From positions 1 through 44,361 of the forward strand of contig DVMO01000062.1 in the NCBI GenBank assembly GCA_018714945.1: a stretch of DNA of 44,361 nucleotides, read 5' to 3'. Below are positions 24,038 to 32,858 of the stretch, one piece after another. Source of the DNA: Fimisoma avicola. Lineage in GTDB: Bacteria > Bacillota > Clostridia > Peptostreptococcales > Anaerovoracaceae. The notes below the pieces were generated by a model that did no database searches, was not told the origin of the DNA, and was given only the letters and a program-made list of their open reading frames with translations. A program made the position numbers and the translations under genes. The stretch's first letter is position 1. Every line of letters begins with the position of its first letter.

Positions 24038-24632
24038 ATTCATATGTCTGCTGTTCTTCTGATGACCAGTCATCCGGAACGGTATTTTTTTCATCATCAT
24101 AAACTCCTGAAACAGCGATCATATCTGCAAATGACATGAGATAATCGTCGAGGTCATAATCCCTGCATCTTTCAAAATCATAATAATATTTATCTCCGTC
24201 AAGTTTTTCCATACGGGCAAGGGCCAGCGCATCTCTCAGCGGATGGATCTCCTCCCTGCCTGTTTCCAGATCGCTGCAGATGACTTGGGACTCTGCCGCA
24301 TACCATCTGCGGAACCTGTCAAGTTCTTCAGCAAGGCTGCCAAGTACATTTTTGTCATCACTGCTTTTGGCAAGGCCCACCAGCGAACGCCTTATCTGAT
24401 CTATCTTCAGATAAAAGTCGGCGTCATCTTCAGGAAGAAAATCTGACAATTCCTCAAAATAGTTATCTATCAGCATCGAAAGGGTTTCCTTATCTACTTC
24501 CTGCAAAAGCCCGTACAGTTCTTCATATCCGATATTTTCATCGCATTCCAGCAGGGCAGCAATATTTTCAAAATAATCAAATTCAGCTGGTTCTTCTATA
24601 TCCAGTATCTCATACAATCTCTCTCTATCCAT
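24036..24632 (-). CDS. Acidic hypothetical protein
   Basis: 198 residues, very acidic (many D and E, several in runs such as LPEDDADFYLK), predicted mostly helical, soluble, no signal peptide or membrane helix. No motif or family is recognised. AGAGGG precedes the ATG at 24632. It starts 12 bp after the murI stop on the same strand, so the two are probably cotranscribed and end at the terminator 23988-24024. Its composition suggests a cytoplasmic protein-protein interaction role, but nothing firmer can be said. Confidence 0.75.
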   Translation of the reverse strand: MDRERLYEILDIEEPAEFDYFENIAALLECDENIGYEELYGLLQEVDKETLSMLIDNYFEELSDFLPEDDADFYLKIDQIRRSLVGLAKSSDDKNVLGSLAEELDRFRRWYAAESQVICSDLETGREEIHPLRDALALARMEKLDGDKYYYDFERCRDYDLDDYLMSFADMIAVSGVYDDEKNTVPDDWSSEEQQTYE

Positions 24633-24644
24633 GTTTTCCCTCTT

Positions 24645-25460
24645 TTACAGTTCAAGATTCTTAAATTTCAATATTAGGTTTGACCGTTCTGTTTCAAGTA
24701 TCTTTTCTATCATGTTGGTGAAATTTTCCGAAAGGTCGCTTGCATAAAAAATATTTTCTCTGTCATTATCCCTGCCGGCCAGTTCATCTCTCTCAGCCAG
24801 CACTTTTTTTACCCGGCCGATTATCTCCCTTGAAGGGTCTACTATCCTCAGTTTCGGAAAGAGCCTCTCGATGTTTTTCCTTATCAGCGGATAATGGGTG
24901 CATCCCAGCACAAGGGTATCTATCTTCCCATCGCCGATAAAATCATCCATATAATAATGAATGGTCAGATCCATTATCTCGTTGTCGATTATCCCCTCTT
25001 CTATGAGGGGAACAAATGCCGGAGCCGCCTTTGCTGCAACATTGCACTGCGGCACCAGGTCTTTTATGGCTTTCTGGTATGCGCCGCTGTTTATGGTCAC
25101 TTTCGTAGCTATGACGCCTATGCTGTTTTCTTCACTGCATATTGACGCTACCTTCTGTGCAGCCGGCTGGATTATCCCTATCACAGGAAGCTGCGGAAAT
25201 CTTTCCCTGAGCATGTCAAGGCAGGTGGAGCTTATGGTATTGCATGCGATCACAAGCATTTTAACATCCTTGGACACGAGGAAATCCGTTATCTGCTCCG
25301 TATATTTTCTTACGGTGGATACAGCCTTGGATCCATAAGGAGTCCTCGCCGTATCTCCGAAATATATCACTCTCTCGTCAGGGAGTTCTTTGAACAATCC
25401 GGGTATGGCTGTCAGTCCTCCGAGTCCTGAATCAAAAAAACCTATGGGTCTGTTGTCCAT
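24645..25460 (-). CDS. murI: Glutamate racemase
   Basis: 271 residues. Interconverts L- and D-glutamate for peptidoglycan synthesis by a cofactor-free two-base mechanism. The catalytic cysteines are C73 (VIACNTISS) and C187 (LGCTHYPL); D10 in FFDSGLGG and the FGDTARTPYGSK loop bind substrate. Near-normal length. An A/G-rich ribosome site (GGAAAGGAATATT) lies upstream. The repeat element at 25482-25821 ends only about 20 bp from its start, so the native promoter may be inside or displaced by that element. Confidence 0.95.
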   Translation of the reverse strand: MDNRPIGFFDSGLGGLTAIPGLFKELPDERVIYFGDTARTPYGSKAVSTVRKYTEQITDFLVSKDVKMLVIACNTISSTCLDMLRERFPQLPVIGIIQPAAQKVASICSEENSIGVIATKVTINSGAYQKAIKDLVPQCNVAAKAAPAFVPLIEEGIIDNEIMDLTIHYYMDDFIGDGKIDTLVLGCTHYPLIRKNIERLFPKLRIVDPSREIIGRVKKVLAERDELAGRDNDRENIFYASDLSENFTNMIEKILETERSNLILKFKNLEL

Positions 25461-25481
25461 TTATGTAATATTCCTTTCCAA

Positions 25482-25821
25482 TTTGTGGTATAATAAACGC
25501 TGTGGAACTTTATCCTGCGCTTTCAACCGGCGCTTCTGCTGAAAGCCCGGCAGTTGCTGCAGCACAGCTCAGACACAATTATCAATAATAGCGTTCATCT
25601 CAATGAACGCTGCCCTGCGCCGTCAGGCGGTATGATCCACAGCGTTCATTATACCACAATCCAGTTAAGCATATGTGGTTCAATGAACGCCACTATGCGC
25701 CGTCAGGCGGTATGATCCACAGCGTTCATTATACCACGATCCAGTCAAGCACATGTGGTTCAATGAACGCTACTATGCGCCGTCAGGCGGTATAATCCAC
25801 AGCGTTCATTATACTACACAA
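25482..25821. repeat. Repeat element with imperfect terminal inverted repeats (MITE-like)
   Basis: A 340-bp stretch without an ORF between murI and pepF. The left end (TTTGTGGTATAATAAACGCT, from 25482) and the inverse complement of the right end (TTTGTGTAGTATAATGAACG, to 25821) are the same sequence apart from a 1-base gap and few changes, and the match continues for several more bases (CTGTGGA) inside. The interior contains the tandem array 25601-25820 and a short hairpin at 25590-25611 (AGCGTTCAT/ATGAACGCT). No transposase and no convincing target duplication are seen. Confidence 0.6.
25601..25820 (+). repeat. 80-bp tandem repeat, 2.7 copies
   Basis: Copies begin at 25601, 25681 and 25761 (the last one partial, about 58 bp), with an exact 80-bp period. 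Copies 1 and 2 differ at 7 of 80 positions. Each unit carries AATGAACGC and its inverse complement GCGTTCATT 40 bp apart, enclosing CGCCGTCAGGCG; a second inverted pair, ACCAC/GTGGT, follows. The units could fold as a chain of cruciforms or hairpins. Confidence 0.9.
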
Positions 25822-25850
25822 ATACATATTTATCCATACAGGAGGTCAAA

Positions 25851-27581
25851 ATGTCAGACAAAAAATTGAAACAGCGAAGTGATATCCCAAAACAATACAA
25901 ATGGAACATTGAAGCCATGTACCCGGATGAAAGCCAATGGGAAAAAGATATAGACGACTGTCTCAGCCGTGCCGAAAAGTTCGGCGATTACCGCGGCAGG
26001 CTCACAAGATCAGCCGCCACCCTTCTGGAAGCCCTCAAAGAGCGTGACAATATCTGGCAGAAGATTGAACATGCTTATGTCTATGCCGCCATGAAAAAAG
26101 ATGAGGACAACCGAATGGACAAATATCAGGCAATGGACGACAAATGCGGGAGCGTCCTTGCCAGGATAGCCGCATCCATGTCCTTTTTCACACCTGAGAT
26201 CATGGAAGCCGACGAGCATCAGATACTGGGATACATCCAAGAAGAACCTGGCCTTGCCCAGTATGAGTTCCTGCTCAAGTCTATGCTCAGAGAAAAAGAG
26301 CATGTACTGTCGGCTCCTGAAGAGAACATACTGGCTCAGATGTCAGAAGTCACCGGAGCAACAAGCGATGTATTTAAAATGCTCAACAACGCTGATCTGA
26401 CTTTTGGCACCGTCACCGATGAAGATGGCGATGAAGTCACCCTTACCCACGGCAATTATATAACATTTATGGAAAGCCAGGACCGCAATGTGCGCAAAGC
26501 TGCCTTTACCAACATGTACGAAGCATATAAGAAGCTCATCAACACCATAGCTGTCAACTACAACTACAACACCAAGACCGATGTTGTCTCTGCCAGGATA
26601 AGAAAATACGGTTCCTCCCTTGAAGCCGCACTGGACGGAGGAAACATCCCTGTCAGCGTATACCACAATCTCATCAGCGAAGTCCGTGAATACCTTCCTG
26701 TAGTCCACCGCTACATGGAACTGCGTAAAAAGGTGCTGGGTGTTGACCAGCTCAAGATGTACGATGTTTATGTCCCTCTGGTAAACGCTCCAAAAAAAGT
26801 CATACCTTTTGAACAGGCCATCGACATCATGGCTGAAGGCCTTGCTCCTCTTGGGGAAGAATACATCACTCAAGTCAGAAAAGGTGTCAGTGAAGGCTGG
26901 ATAGATGTTTATGAAAACCAGGGAAAGACCAGCGGTGCATACAGCTTTGGCTCCTATGACAGTATGCCATATATACTCCTTAACTACACCGACAGTCTCA
27001 AAGATGTGTTTACTATAGTTCATGAAATGGGCCATTCAATGCACTCCTACTATACGAGAAAGACACAGCCCTATACCTACGGCGATCACTCCATATTTAC
27101 AGCCGAAGTGGCCTCCACTGTCAATGAATCACTGCTGATAAAGCATCTGTTAAAGACCGAAACAGACCCTCAGATGCGCAAATATCTGATAAACTATTAT
27201 ATAGAAGAATTCCGCACCACCCTTTTCCGTCAGACCATGTTCGCAGAATTTGAACTGATGGCTCATGAAGAAATAGAAAAAGGCGGAGTCCTGACAGCCG
27301 CCTGGCTGAACGAAAATTATGACAAGCTCAACAGCCTGTACTTCGGTCCGGCCATGTCCCATGACGAATATATCCAATACGAATGGGCCAGGATCCCGCA
27401 TTTTTACAGAGGCTTCTATGTATATCAGTATGCTACAGGATATTCGGCAGCCACTGCCATTTCATCAAAGATATTGGAGGAAGGGCCAAAAGCCAGAGAT
27501 AACTATATCGAATTCTTAAAGAGCGGCTCATCAGACTATCCTGTGGAGCTGCTTAAGATAGCAGGTGTTGACATGGCTTAA
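25851..27581 (+). CDS. pepF: Oligoendopeptidase F (M3B), with premature stop near the C-terminus
   Basis: 576 residues before the stop; the family is usually about 600. Zinc peptidase that degrades peptides of roughly 7-17 residues in the cytoplasm. The HEMGH zinc motif is at 391-395, with the third ligand glutamate in FTAEVASTVNE. The N-terminal SDIPKQYKWNIEAMYPDE is typical. AGGAGGT precedes the ATG. The TAA at 27579-27581 is followed in frame by 22 more codons that look like the usual family C-terminus, so the gene seems recently shortened, or the stop is read through. The active site is intact, so it may still work. Confidence 0.92.
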   Translation: MSDKKLKQRSDIPKQYKWNIEAMYPDESQWEKDIDDCLSRAEKFGDYRGRLTRSAATLLEALKERDNIWQKIEHAYVYAAMKKDEDNRMDKYQAMDDKCGSVLARIAASMSFFTPEIMEADEHQILGYIQEEPGLAQYEFLLKSMLREKEHVLSAPEENILAQMSEVTGATSDVFKMLNNADLTFGTVTDEDGDEVTLTHGNYITFMESQDRNVRKAAFTNMYEAYKKLINTIAVNYNYNTKTDVVSARIRKYGSSLEAALDGGNIPVSVYHNLISEVREYLPVVHRYMELRKKVLGVDQLKMYDVYVPLVNAPKKVIPFEQAIDIMAEGLAPLGEEYITQVRKGVSEGWIDVYENQGKTSGAYSFGSYDSMPYILLNYTDSLKDVFTIVHEMGHSMHSYYTRKTQPYTYGDHSIFTAEVASTVNESLLIKHLLKTETDPQMRKYLINYYIEEFRTTLFRQTMFAEFELMAHEEIEKGGVLTAAWLNENYDKLNSLYFGPAMSHDEYIQYEWARIPHFYRGFYVYQYATGYSAATAISSKILEEGPKARDNYIEFLKSGSSDYPVELLKIAGVDMA

Positions 27582-27650
27582 CCTCAACCGGTAAAGATGG
27601 CCATGGAAACATTTAAAGATCTTGTTGATGAACTGGAAAAAATATTGTAA
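27582..27650 (+). other. In-frame remnant of the pepF C-terminus after the premature stop
   Basis: Directly after the TAA at 27579 the same frame reads PQPVKMAMETFKDLVDELEK and two more residues, then TAA at 27648-27650. This has the sequence character of the last helix of M3B oligoendopeptidases. It ends 9 bp before the nadK start, which lacks a ribosome site of its own. Confidence 0.7.
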
Positions 27651-27659
27651 TATCAAACC

Positions 27660-28457
27660 ATGAAAAAGATTTTTATTTACACCAACAATACGGAAATGTC
27701 AAGATCCATAGAAAAGACTTTCCGTCAAAAGCTTGTAAAGTCAGGACTCACTGCATGCAGTGAGTATTCAGATGACACAGATCTTATCATATGTATAGGC
27801 GGAGACGGGACTCTTCTCCGCCTGGTGCAGGATTTCGGCTTTCCAAAGACCCCCATAGTAGGGATCAATACAGGCCATCTGGGTTTTTTCCAGGAGATCC
27901 TGCCCGAAAAGATAGATGATTTCATTTTCCTGTATAACCAGGGGCGGTACAGCATCCAGGGTCTCAACGGAGTAAGCTGTGTCGTGAGGACCGCATCCCA
28001 CATTACAAAACATATCGCCCTAAATGAGATCACTGTCAAAGGAATGCTCACCCACCCCGTACACCTGAATATTTCCATTAACAACGGCTTTATTGAAAGA
28101 TTCAGCGGCGATGGGATATGTGTATCCACGCCTGCCGGGAGCACGGCATACAATTACGCCTTAGGCGGCAGTATCGTCGATCCGAGGTTAAGCTTGCTTC
28201 AGGTGACGCCCATAGCCCCGATCCAGAACATTGCCTACCGTTCTCTGACAGCAGGGATATTGCTCCCTGCCAATGATAAACTTGCTGTCATACCATGCAA
28301 CAATGTTGACAGGACATTGAGCGTTACATATGACGGAATGCTGGCCGAATATGAAGATGTCATCGAACTTTCCATGAGGCTTTCCAGAAAAAAAATCAAT
28401 CTCATCAGATTTGACGACTACCGTTTCTGGGAAAAAGTAAAAAACAAATTCTTATAA
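27660..28457 (+). CDS. nadK: NAD kinase
   Basis: 265 residues. Phosphorylates NAD to NADP. The GGDGTLLR motif (about 43-50), GINTGHLGFF and the glycine-rich GDGICVSTPAGSTAYNYALGG are diagnostic. I see no Shine-Dalgarno sequence before the ATG: the nearest GGAA is about 20 bases away. Translation may depend on ribosomes finishing pepF just upstream, which would be affected by the premature pepF stop. Followed by the pseudouridine synthase gene after 9 bp. Confidence 0.93.
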   Translation: MKKIFIYTNNTEMSRSIEKTFRQKLVKSGLTACSEYSDDTDLIICIGGDGTLLRLVQDFGFPKTPIVGINTGHLGFFQEILPEKIDDFIFLYNQGRYSIQGLNGVSCVVRTASHITKHIALNEITVKGMLTHPVHLNISINNGFIERFSGDGICVSTPAGSTAYNYALGGSIVDPRLSLLQVTPIAPIQNIAYRSLTAGILLPANDKLAVIPCNNVDRTLSVTYDGMLAEYEDVIELSMRLSRKKINLIRFDDYRFWEKVKNKFL

Positions 28458-28466
28458 GGATGAACT

Positions 28467-29444
28467 ATGTCAGGATTCAGTTATACAGTTAAAGAAGATG
28501 ATAAGGGGCTCACTGTAAGTGAGCTCCTTCGCCGTAATTTTCACTTTTCATCGCGGCTGCTGACAAAAATAAAAAAGCAGGATCTGGCCAAGCTGAACGG
28601 CTCCCCTGTCCGTGGCTGGATGATCCCCGTCGCCGGCGATCAGTTGACCGTAACACTTCCTGCGGAAACCTCTGATTTTCCTCCGGAGGATATACCCATC
28701 AATGTCATATTTGAAGATGACAGTCTTCTTGTCATAAACAAACAGCCGGGATTTGTAGTACACCCAACCAAAGGAAAACCCTGCCATACCATTGCCAATG
28801 GCCTGATGAAAAAGATCTTGGATGAAGGCGCATGTTATAAGATAAGATTTGCAAACAGACTTGATATGAACACATCCGGGCTGTTGATAGTCGCAAAGAA
28901 CGGCTTTGTCCAGGATCAGATCATTCACCAGATGAAAGCAGGCATGACAGAAAAAAAATACCTTGCCGTTGTCGATGGCATCATCCAGAGGGATCAGGGT
29001 ACCGTCAGAGCTCCCATAGGCCGTCCGGATCCCAATGAAGTGGAAAGATGGATATTGCCTGCGGACAAGGGTGGGTTTGATTCTGTTACTCACTACAAAG
29101 TCCTTCAAAGGTATTCTGCCGGTTATACCCTTGTAGAAGTCTCCCTTGAAACCGGAAGGACCCACCAGATACGAGTCCATATGGCATACATAGGCCATCC
29201 TGTGACCGGAGATCATCTTTATAACAACGGGGATCCTTTTTTATACAGGAAACTCCACGGAGACTTCCGCCGGGTTGAAGGGGATGGCGAAAAAAGCACA
29301 TCACCATTCATTGAAAGGCAGGCCCTCCACGCATACCACCTGTCCTTCATACACCCCATAACCGGTCAGAAACTGATATTAAAAGCGCCTCTGCCAGATG
29401 ACATGGAGACGCTTATAAATACTATCTGTTCAATATGTCCATAA
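28467..29444 (+). CDS. RluA-family pseudouridine synthase (RluD-like)
   Basis: 325 residues. An N-terminal S4-like RNA-binding domain (about 10-75; GLTVSELLRRNFHFSSRLLTKIKK) is followed by the catalytic domain with NRLDMNTSGLLIVAK, where the aspartate is the nucleophile, and TGRTHQIRVHMAYIGHP. The usual histidine of HRLD is asparagine here; the catalytic aspartate is unaffected. Target uridines (23S rRNA or tRNA) cannot be chosen from sequence. AAGGAT precedes the start. Its last 23 bp overlap the end of ftsH on the other strand. Confidence 0.9.
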   Translation: MSGFSYTVKEDDKGLTVSELLRRNFHFSSRLLTKIKKQDLAKLNGSPVRGWMIPVAGDQLTVTLPAETSDFPPEDIPINVIFEDDSLLVINKQPGFVVHPTKGKPCHTIANGLMKKILDEGACYKIRFANRLDMNTSGLLIVAKNGFVQDQIIHQMKAGMTEKKYLAVVDGIIQRDQGTVRAPIGRPDPNEVERWILPADKGGFDSVTHYKVLQRYSAGYTLVEVSLETGRTHQIRVHMAYIGHPVTGDHLYNNGDPFLYRKLHGDFRRVEGDGEKSTSPFIERQALHAYHLSFIHPITGQKLILKAPLPDDMETLINTICSICP

Positions 29445-31239
29445 ACTCTTCTCCGGTTATTGTCTCTTTTTCATAGAGATAACCGGCAAGTTCATCTAAT
29501 TTGCCCTTGTTTTCGCGCAGGATCTCAAGGGCTTTTTCATGCTGTTTTCTGACAAGGGCCACAACTTCCCTGTCTATCTCGGCCTGTGTCTGTGCAGAGC
29601 ACGCAAGCGTCGTATCTCCTCCCAGATACTGGTTTGTCACAGTTTCCATGGCGACCATGTCAAAATCATCGCTCATGCCGTACCTGGTTATCATGGCTCT
29701 GGCTATCTTTGTTGCCTGTTCGATATCGTTGGAAGCTCCCGTAGATGATGAATTGAAGATAAGTTCTTCGGCAGCACGGCCTCCAGTAAGCGTTGCTATC
29801 TTGTTCTCCAGTTCTTCCTTGCTCATCAGGTAATGGTTCCCTTCCTCCACCTGCATGGTATATCCGAGGGCCCCAGATGTCCTCGGCACAATGGTGATCT
29901 TCTGTACAGGCGCCGAATCAGTCTGTCTGGCAGCTACCAGCGCATGACCTATCTCATGATATGCGACGATCTTCTTTTCTTCGTCAGTAAGGATCGCATT
30001 CTTTTTCTGATATCCTGCAATGACAACCTCAATGCTCTCCTCCAGATCCGCCTGGGTTACACACTTGCGTCCGTCTCTTACGGCGCGCAGAGCCGCCTCA
30101 TTGATTATGTTGGCCAGCTCAGCGCCGGAAGCGCCGGAAGCCATGCGGGCAACTTTACCATAGTCTATATTATCGTCGGTTTTTACTTTTTTGGCATGTA
30201 CCTTCAGGATATCTTCTCTGCCTTTCAGATCAGGCAATTCTACCGGCACCCTCCTGTCAAACCTTCCCGGTCTTGTCAGCGCCGGATCAAGGGATTCCGG
30301 CCTGTTGGTCGCTGCCAGTATGACAACGCCGGTATTTTCTTCAAATCCATCCATTTCCGTAAGAAGCTGATTGAGCGTCTGTTCTCTTTCGTCGTTGCCG
30401 CCCAGGCGGCCGTCCCTCTTCTGTCCGATGGCATCTATCTCATCGATGAACACAATGCAAGGCGCCTTTTCCTTGGCCTGCTTAAAAAGGTCTCGTACCT
30501 TGGATGCACCCATTCCCACGAACATTTCAACAAATTCCGAACCTGACATGGAAAAGAAAGGTACATTTGATTCTCCTGCTACCGCTTTGGCAAGCATTGT
30601 CTTTCCTGTTCCCGGAGGGCCAACAAGGAGTATCCCTTTAGGCATCGTAGCTCCGATATTTTTATACTTGCTTGGATCATGGAGATATTCGACTATCTCC
30701 GAAAGACTCTCTTTGGCCTCGTCTTCTCCGGCCACATCATCAAATCTTATGCCTTCAGATGACTTGACATATACCTTTGCATTGCTCTTGCCCATCCCAA
30801 ACATCATTGAATTTGGTCCTCCGGCATTTTTCATCATCTTTTTCGACATATACTGGCCCAGTGCGATAAAAATGACTATGGGAAGTACCCACGAGATCAG
30901 GATGGTTATCCAAGGATCAGTCTGTTCTATGATCTCACCGTTAAATTCGGCCCCTGAATCATAGAGTCTCTGGGTCAGGTTATCATCAGGCATCATGCCT
31001 GTCCTGTAAAATGTCGTTCCTTCTTTATCTGTAAAAAGAATATAGTTTTCCTGCTGCTGGACCTGAACCTGTCCGATCTGCTGGTTTTCAGTCATAGACA
31101 TGAATGTCCCGTAATCTACATCCTGTATCTCCGGCTGGTTGATATACGGAGTCACCAGCAGATTGAAAAGCATCAGTACAACCATAACTATCACATAATA
31201 AAAGATCAGAGGCTTTCTTGGTTTTTTCACTTCATGCAT
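29422..31239 (-). CDS. ftsH: ATP-dependent zinc metalloprotease FtsH
   Basis: 605 residues. Membrane-anchored AAA+ protease for quality control of membrane and regulatory proteins. Two membrane helices (about 11-30 and 110-128) enclose an extracytoplasmic domain. Walker A GPPGTGKT (207-214), Walker B IVFIDEIDAIG, the second region of homology ATNRPESLDPALTRPGRFDR and the zinc motif HEIGH follow in the usual order. GGAGG lies ten bases before the ATG. Transcribed alone; it converges with the pseudouridine synthase gene with overlapping ends and no visible terminator. Confidence 0.97.
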   Translation of the reverse strand: MHEVKKPRKPLIFYYVIVMVVLMLFNLLVTPYINQPEIQDVDYGTFMSMTENQQIGQVQVQQQENYILFTDKEGTTFYRTGMMPDDNLTQRLYDSGAEFNGEIIEQTDPWITILISWVLPIVIFIALGQYMSKKMMKNAGGPNSMMFGMGKSNAKVYVKSSEGIRFDDVAGEDEAKESLSEIVEYLHDPSKYKNIGATMPKGILLVGPPGTGKTMLAKAVAGESNVPFFSMSGSEFVEMFVGMGASKVRDLFKQAKEKAPCIVFIDEIDAIGQKRDGRLGGNDEREQTLNQLLTEMDGFEENTGVVILAATNRPESLDPALTRPGRFDRRVPVELPDLKGREDILKVHAKKVKTDDNIDYGKVARMASGASGAELANIINEAALRAVRDGRKCVTQADLEESIEVVIAGYQKKNAILTDEEKKIVAYHEIGHALVAARQTDSAPVQKITIVPRTSGALGYTMQVEEGNHYLMSKEELENKIATLTGGRAAEELIFNSSSTGASNDIEQATKIARAMITRYGMSDDFDMVAMETVTNQYLGGDTTLACSAQTQAEIDREVVALVRKQHEKALEILRENKGKLDELAGYLYEKETITGEEFMDILNR

Positions 31240-31330
31240 TGCATCATTTCCTCCAAAAATAATATAACATTATGTTTTATTATACCACTTTTCAGTGATA
31301 TGCTCTACATTCAATTTTGTATATTTGTCC

Positions 31331-31739
31331 TTACAGATTCCTGCAAGTGTAAGGCTGTTCGGACAGCAGGATCTGCCCTGAAAAGATCTTTTCAATATTT
31401 GCAGTCAGGGCGGATTTATCCCTATGTGGCTGTCCGCAATATTCCATCATGATCCCGAAAAGCCCGTATGCATCAAAGTACAGCAGCATGTCCATATCCG
31501 TATGATTTACCGCCAGATCTCATATCCGCCGTATCCCTGCCTGCCCTGACCAGTTCATCTGTCACCCTTGCCGCAGACCATTCCAGCACATCATCCATAT
31601 CCTTAAAATGATAATAGAATGTCTGCCGTGAGATACCGCATGCTTTAATGAGTGATGTTACGGTTATTCTGTTCCCGTTTTCTTTTTCTATGAGCCTGAT
31701 CAGTCCGTCCGAGATCTTTATCTTTGTATTTTCCGACAT
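31331..31739 (-). pseudogene. Decayed TetR-family regulator
   Basis: The N-terminal HTH is intact (ITVTSLIKACGISRQTFYYH followed by FKDMDDVLEW; about 25-55). After about 75 codons the original frame reads RSGGKSYGYGHAAVL and stops at 31473. Another frame of the same strand then carries coding-like sequence (DMDMLLYFDAYGLFGIMMEY, then CGQPHRDKSALTANIEKIFS) to a TAA at 31331. Even joined, the two parts give about 136 residues instead of about 180, so a frameshift plus an internal deletion is likely. The HTH resembles DhaS-type TetR proteins. A short DNA-binding fragment might still be made. Confidence 0.65.
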
Positions 31740-31840
31740 TGTTCATCTCCTGAGGTTTTATGCGGGAAGTTTATCATATCAAAAGTTTTTTGACAATATT
31801 ATTTTATATATGTTCACAGGCTTTTCCGTGTGATACATAA

Positions 31841-31870
31841 AAAGACGATACTGTAATCAGTACCGTCTTT
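31841..31870 (-). terminator. Terminator of the lysA-yfcC-M20-vanX-DUF805 operon
   Basis: AAAGACGATACTG (31841-31853) and CAGTACCGTCTTT (31858-31870), 13-bp stem with one wobble, 4-nt loop; on the minus strand it continues CTTTTTAT. It lies 22 bp past the DUF805 stop. Confidence 0.85.
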
Positions 31871-31892
31871 ATATACACAGACATATTTTTAT

Positions 31893-32273
31893 TCAATCTG
31901 CACCGGTTATACAGCAGCTCATACAGGGACGCGCTCCGTATCTGTTGTCACTTTCTTTTCCTTCACCTATTATGAAAACAAAGATACATATGGCTCCCAG
32001 CACAGGAACCAGCCCGGCAAAAAGCCACTTGGCGCTTTTATCCACATCATGCAGCCTTCTGGCGGTCGCTGCCAGTATCGGCAGGATCATCAGAACGCAG
32101 TATAGTTTTACAAAAGCATCCATAAAAGAAATCTTTTCCGCAAACCACAGCAAAACAGCCAGAATCACCAGGAATGTAAGGATAAACACCCAGTAATCCC
32201 TCCTGTCCGTTCTTCCTCTGAAGGCCAGTCCGTTTTTGACCGTGCCGATGAAATTATCTATGATCCCGCCCAT
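31893..32273 (-). CDS. DUF805 membrane protein
   Basis: 126 residues with three to four predicted helices. The DUF805 pattern is clear: FRGRTDRRDYW near the N-terminus (about 18-28), ATARRLHDVDKSAKW in the middle, and the C-terminal NRYG (with a following P). The role of the family is unknown. An unusual cysteine-containing tail (RPCMSCCITGAD) follows. GGAGG precedes the start. It begins 15 bp after the vanX-type gene, so it is the last gene of that operon. Confidence 0.85.
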   Translation of the reverse strand: MGGIIDNFIGTVKNGLAFRGRTDRRDYWVFILTFLVILAVLLWFAEKISFMDAFVKLYCVLMILPILAATARRLHDVDKSAKWLFAGLVPVLGAICIFVFIIGEGKESDNRYGARPCMSCCITGAD

Positions 32274-32288
32274 TACTTTTTTCCTCCG

Positions 32289-32858
32289 TTATATCTGATA
32301 ATCTGTAAAAGGTGTAGGTTCGGTGGAAACATCGTAGAAATGCCACCACTCATTTTCATATCCTTCAAATCCCACGCTCTCAAGGACCGCTTTCATATAA
32401 GCTGCATTTTTGCGTCCCTCAAGAGGTGTGTCCTGGCACATGAGAGCGCCTTTGCCAGTCATATCATCAAACTCTGACGGCATTTCTATCTCTTTGCCAT
32501 CCATATCTGTCAGCGTGACATCAACACAAAGTCCGTTCATATGTGTTGGCCTGAACTTTTTGATGGTTGCCATGTCCGGCGGTCTGGCAACAAAATCATC
32601 GTTGGGCATCACTTCCCAGAATTTTTTCTGGGCGCTTATAGGTCTGTACGCATCCCAGATCTTTACCCTGTAACCGTCTTTTTTGAAAATGTCTTTAGCT
32701 TTTATCAGGATTTCTGCTGTGTGACGGTCCATGTAACATTCATTGGACGAATAGATCTGTTCTCCTGTAAAATTATCTTTTGTAGCGTATCTGAGATCAA
32801 GGATGAAATCATCGTCAATGTCAAACAGCCTTACTAAATTGCCTCTGTCTTCTGTCAT
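32289..32858 (-). CDS. D-Ala-D-Ala dipeptidase (VanX/DdpX type, M15D)
   Basis: 189 residues. Cytoplasmic zinc peptidase that splits D-alanyl-D-alanine. The zinc ligands H106 and D113 (THMNGLCVD), the catalytic E170 and ligand H173 (NEWWHF), and the transition-state arginine R72 (WDAYRP) match VanX. No vanA/vanH-type ligase is nearby, so this looks like the catabolic DdpX type rather than vancomycin resistance. It overlaps the M20 gene by 4 bp (ATGA). In E. coli ddpX lies in a sigma-54-controlled operon for using D-Ala-D-Ala, which parallels the promoter upstream of this operon. Confidence 0.9.
   Translation of the reverse strand: MTEDRGNLVRLFDIDDDFILDLRYATKDNFTGEQIYSSNECYMDRHTAEILIKAKDIFKKDGYRVKIWDAYRPISAQKKFWEVMPNDDFVARPPDMATIKKFRPTHMNGLCVDVTLTDMDGKEIEMPSEFDDMTGKGALMCQDTPLEGRKNAAYMKAVLESVGFEGYENEWWHFYDVSTEPTPFTDYQI

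Noticed and set aside
25601..25820. 80-bp direct repeats as a CRISPR array
   Set aside because: The copies are contiguous with no unique spacers, the unit is too long, and no cas gene is near.
25481..25823. Two-base AT target duplication around the repeat element
   Set aside because: Two bases in A/T-rich DNA are not evidence; the exact ends are uncertain.
27579..27581. Recoded stop codon (selenocysteine or pyrrolysine) in pepF
   Set aside because: The codon is TAA, which is not used for either residue; mutation or read-through is simpler.
32289..32858. VanX-type dipeptidase as part of a glycopeptide-resistance cluster
   Set aside because: No vanH, vanA or vanS/R-type genes nearby; neighbours are a carrier, an amidohydrolase and lysA.
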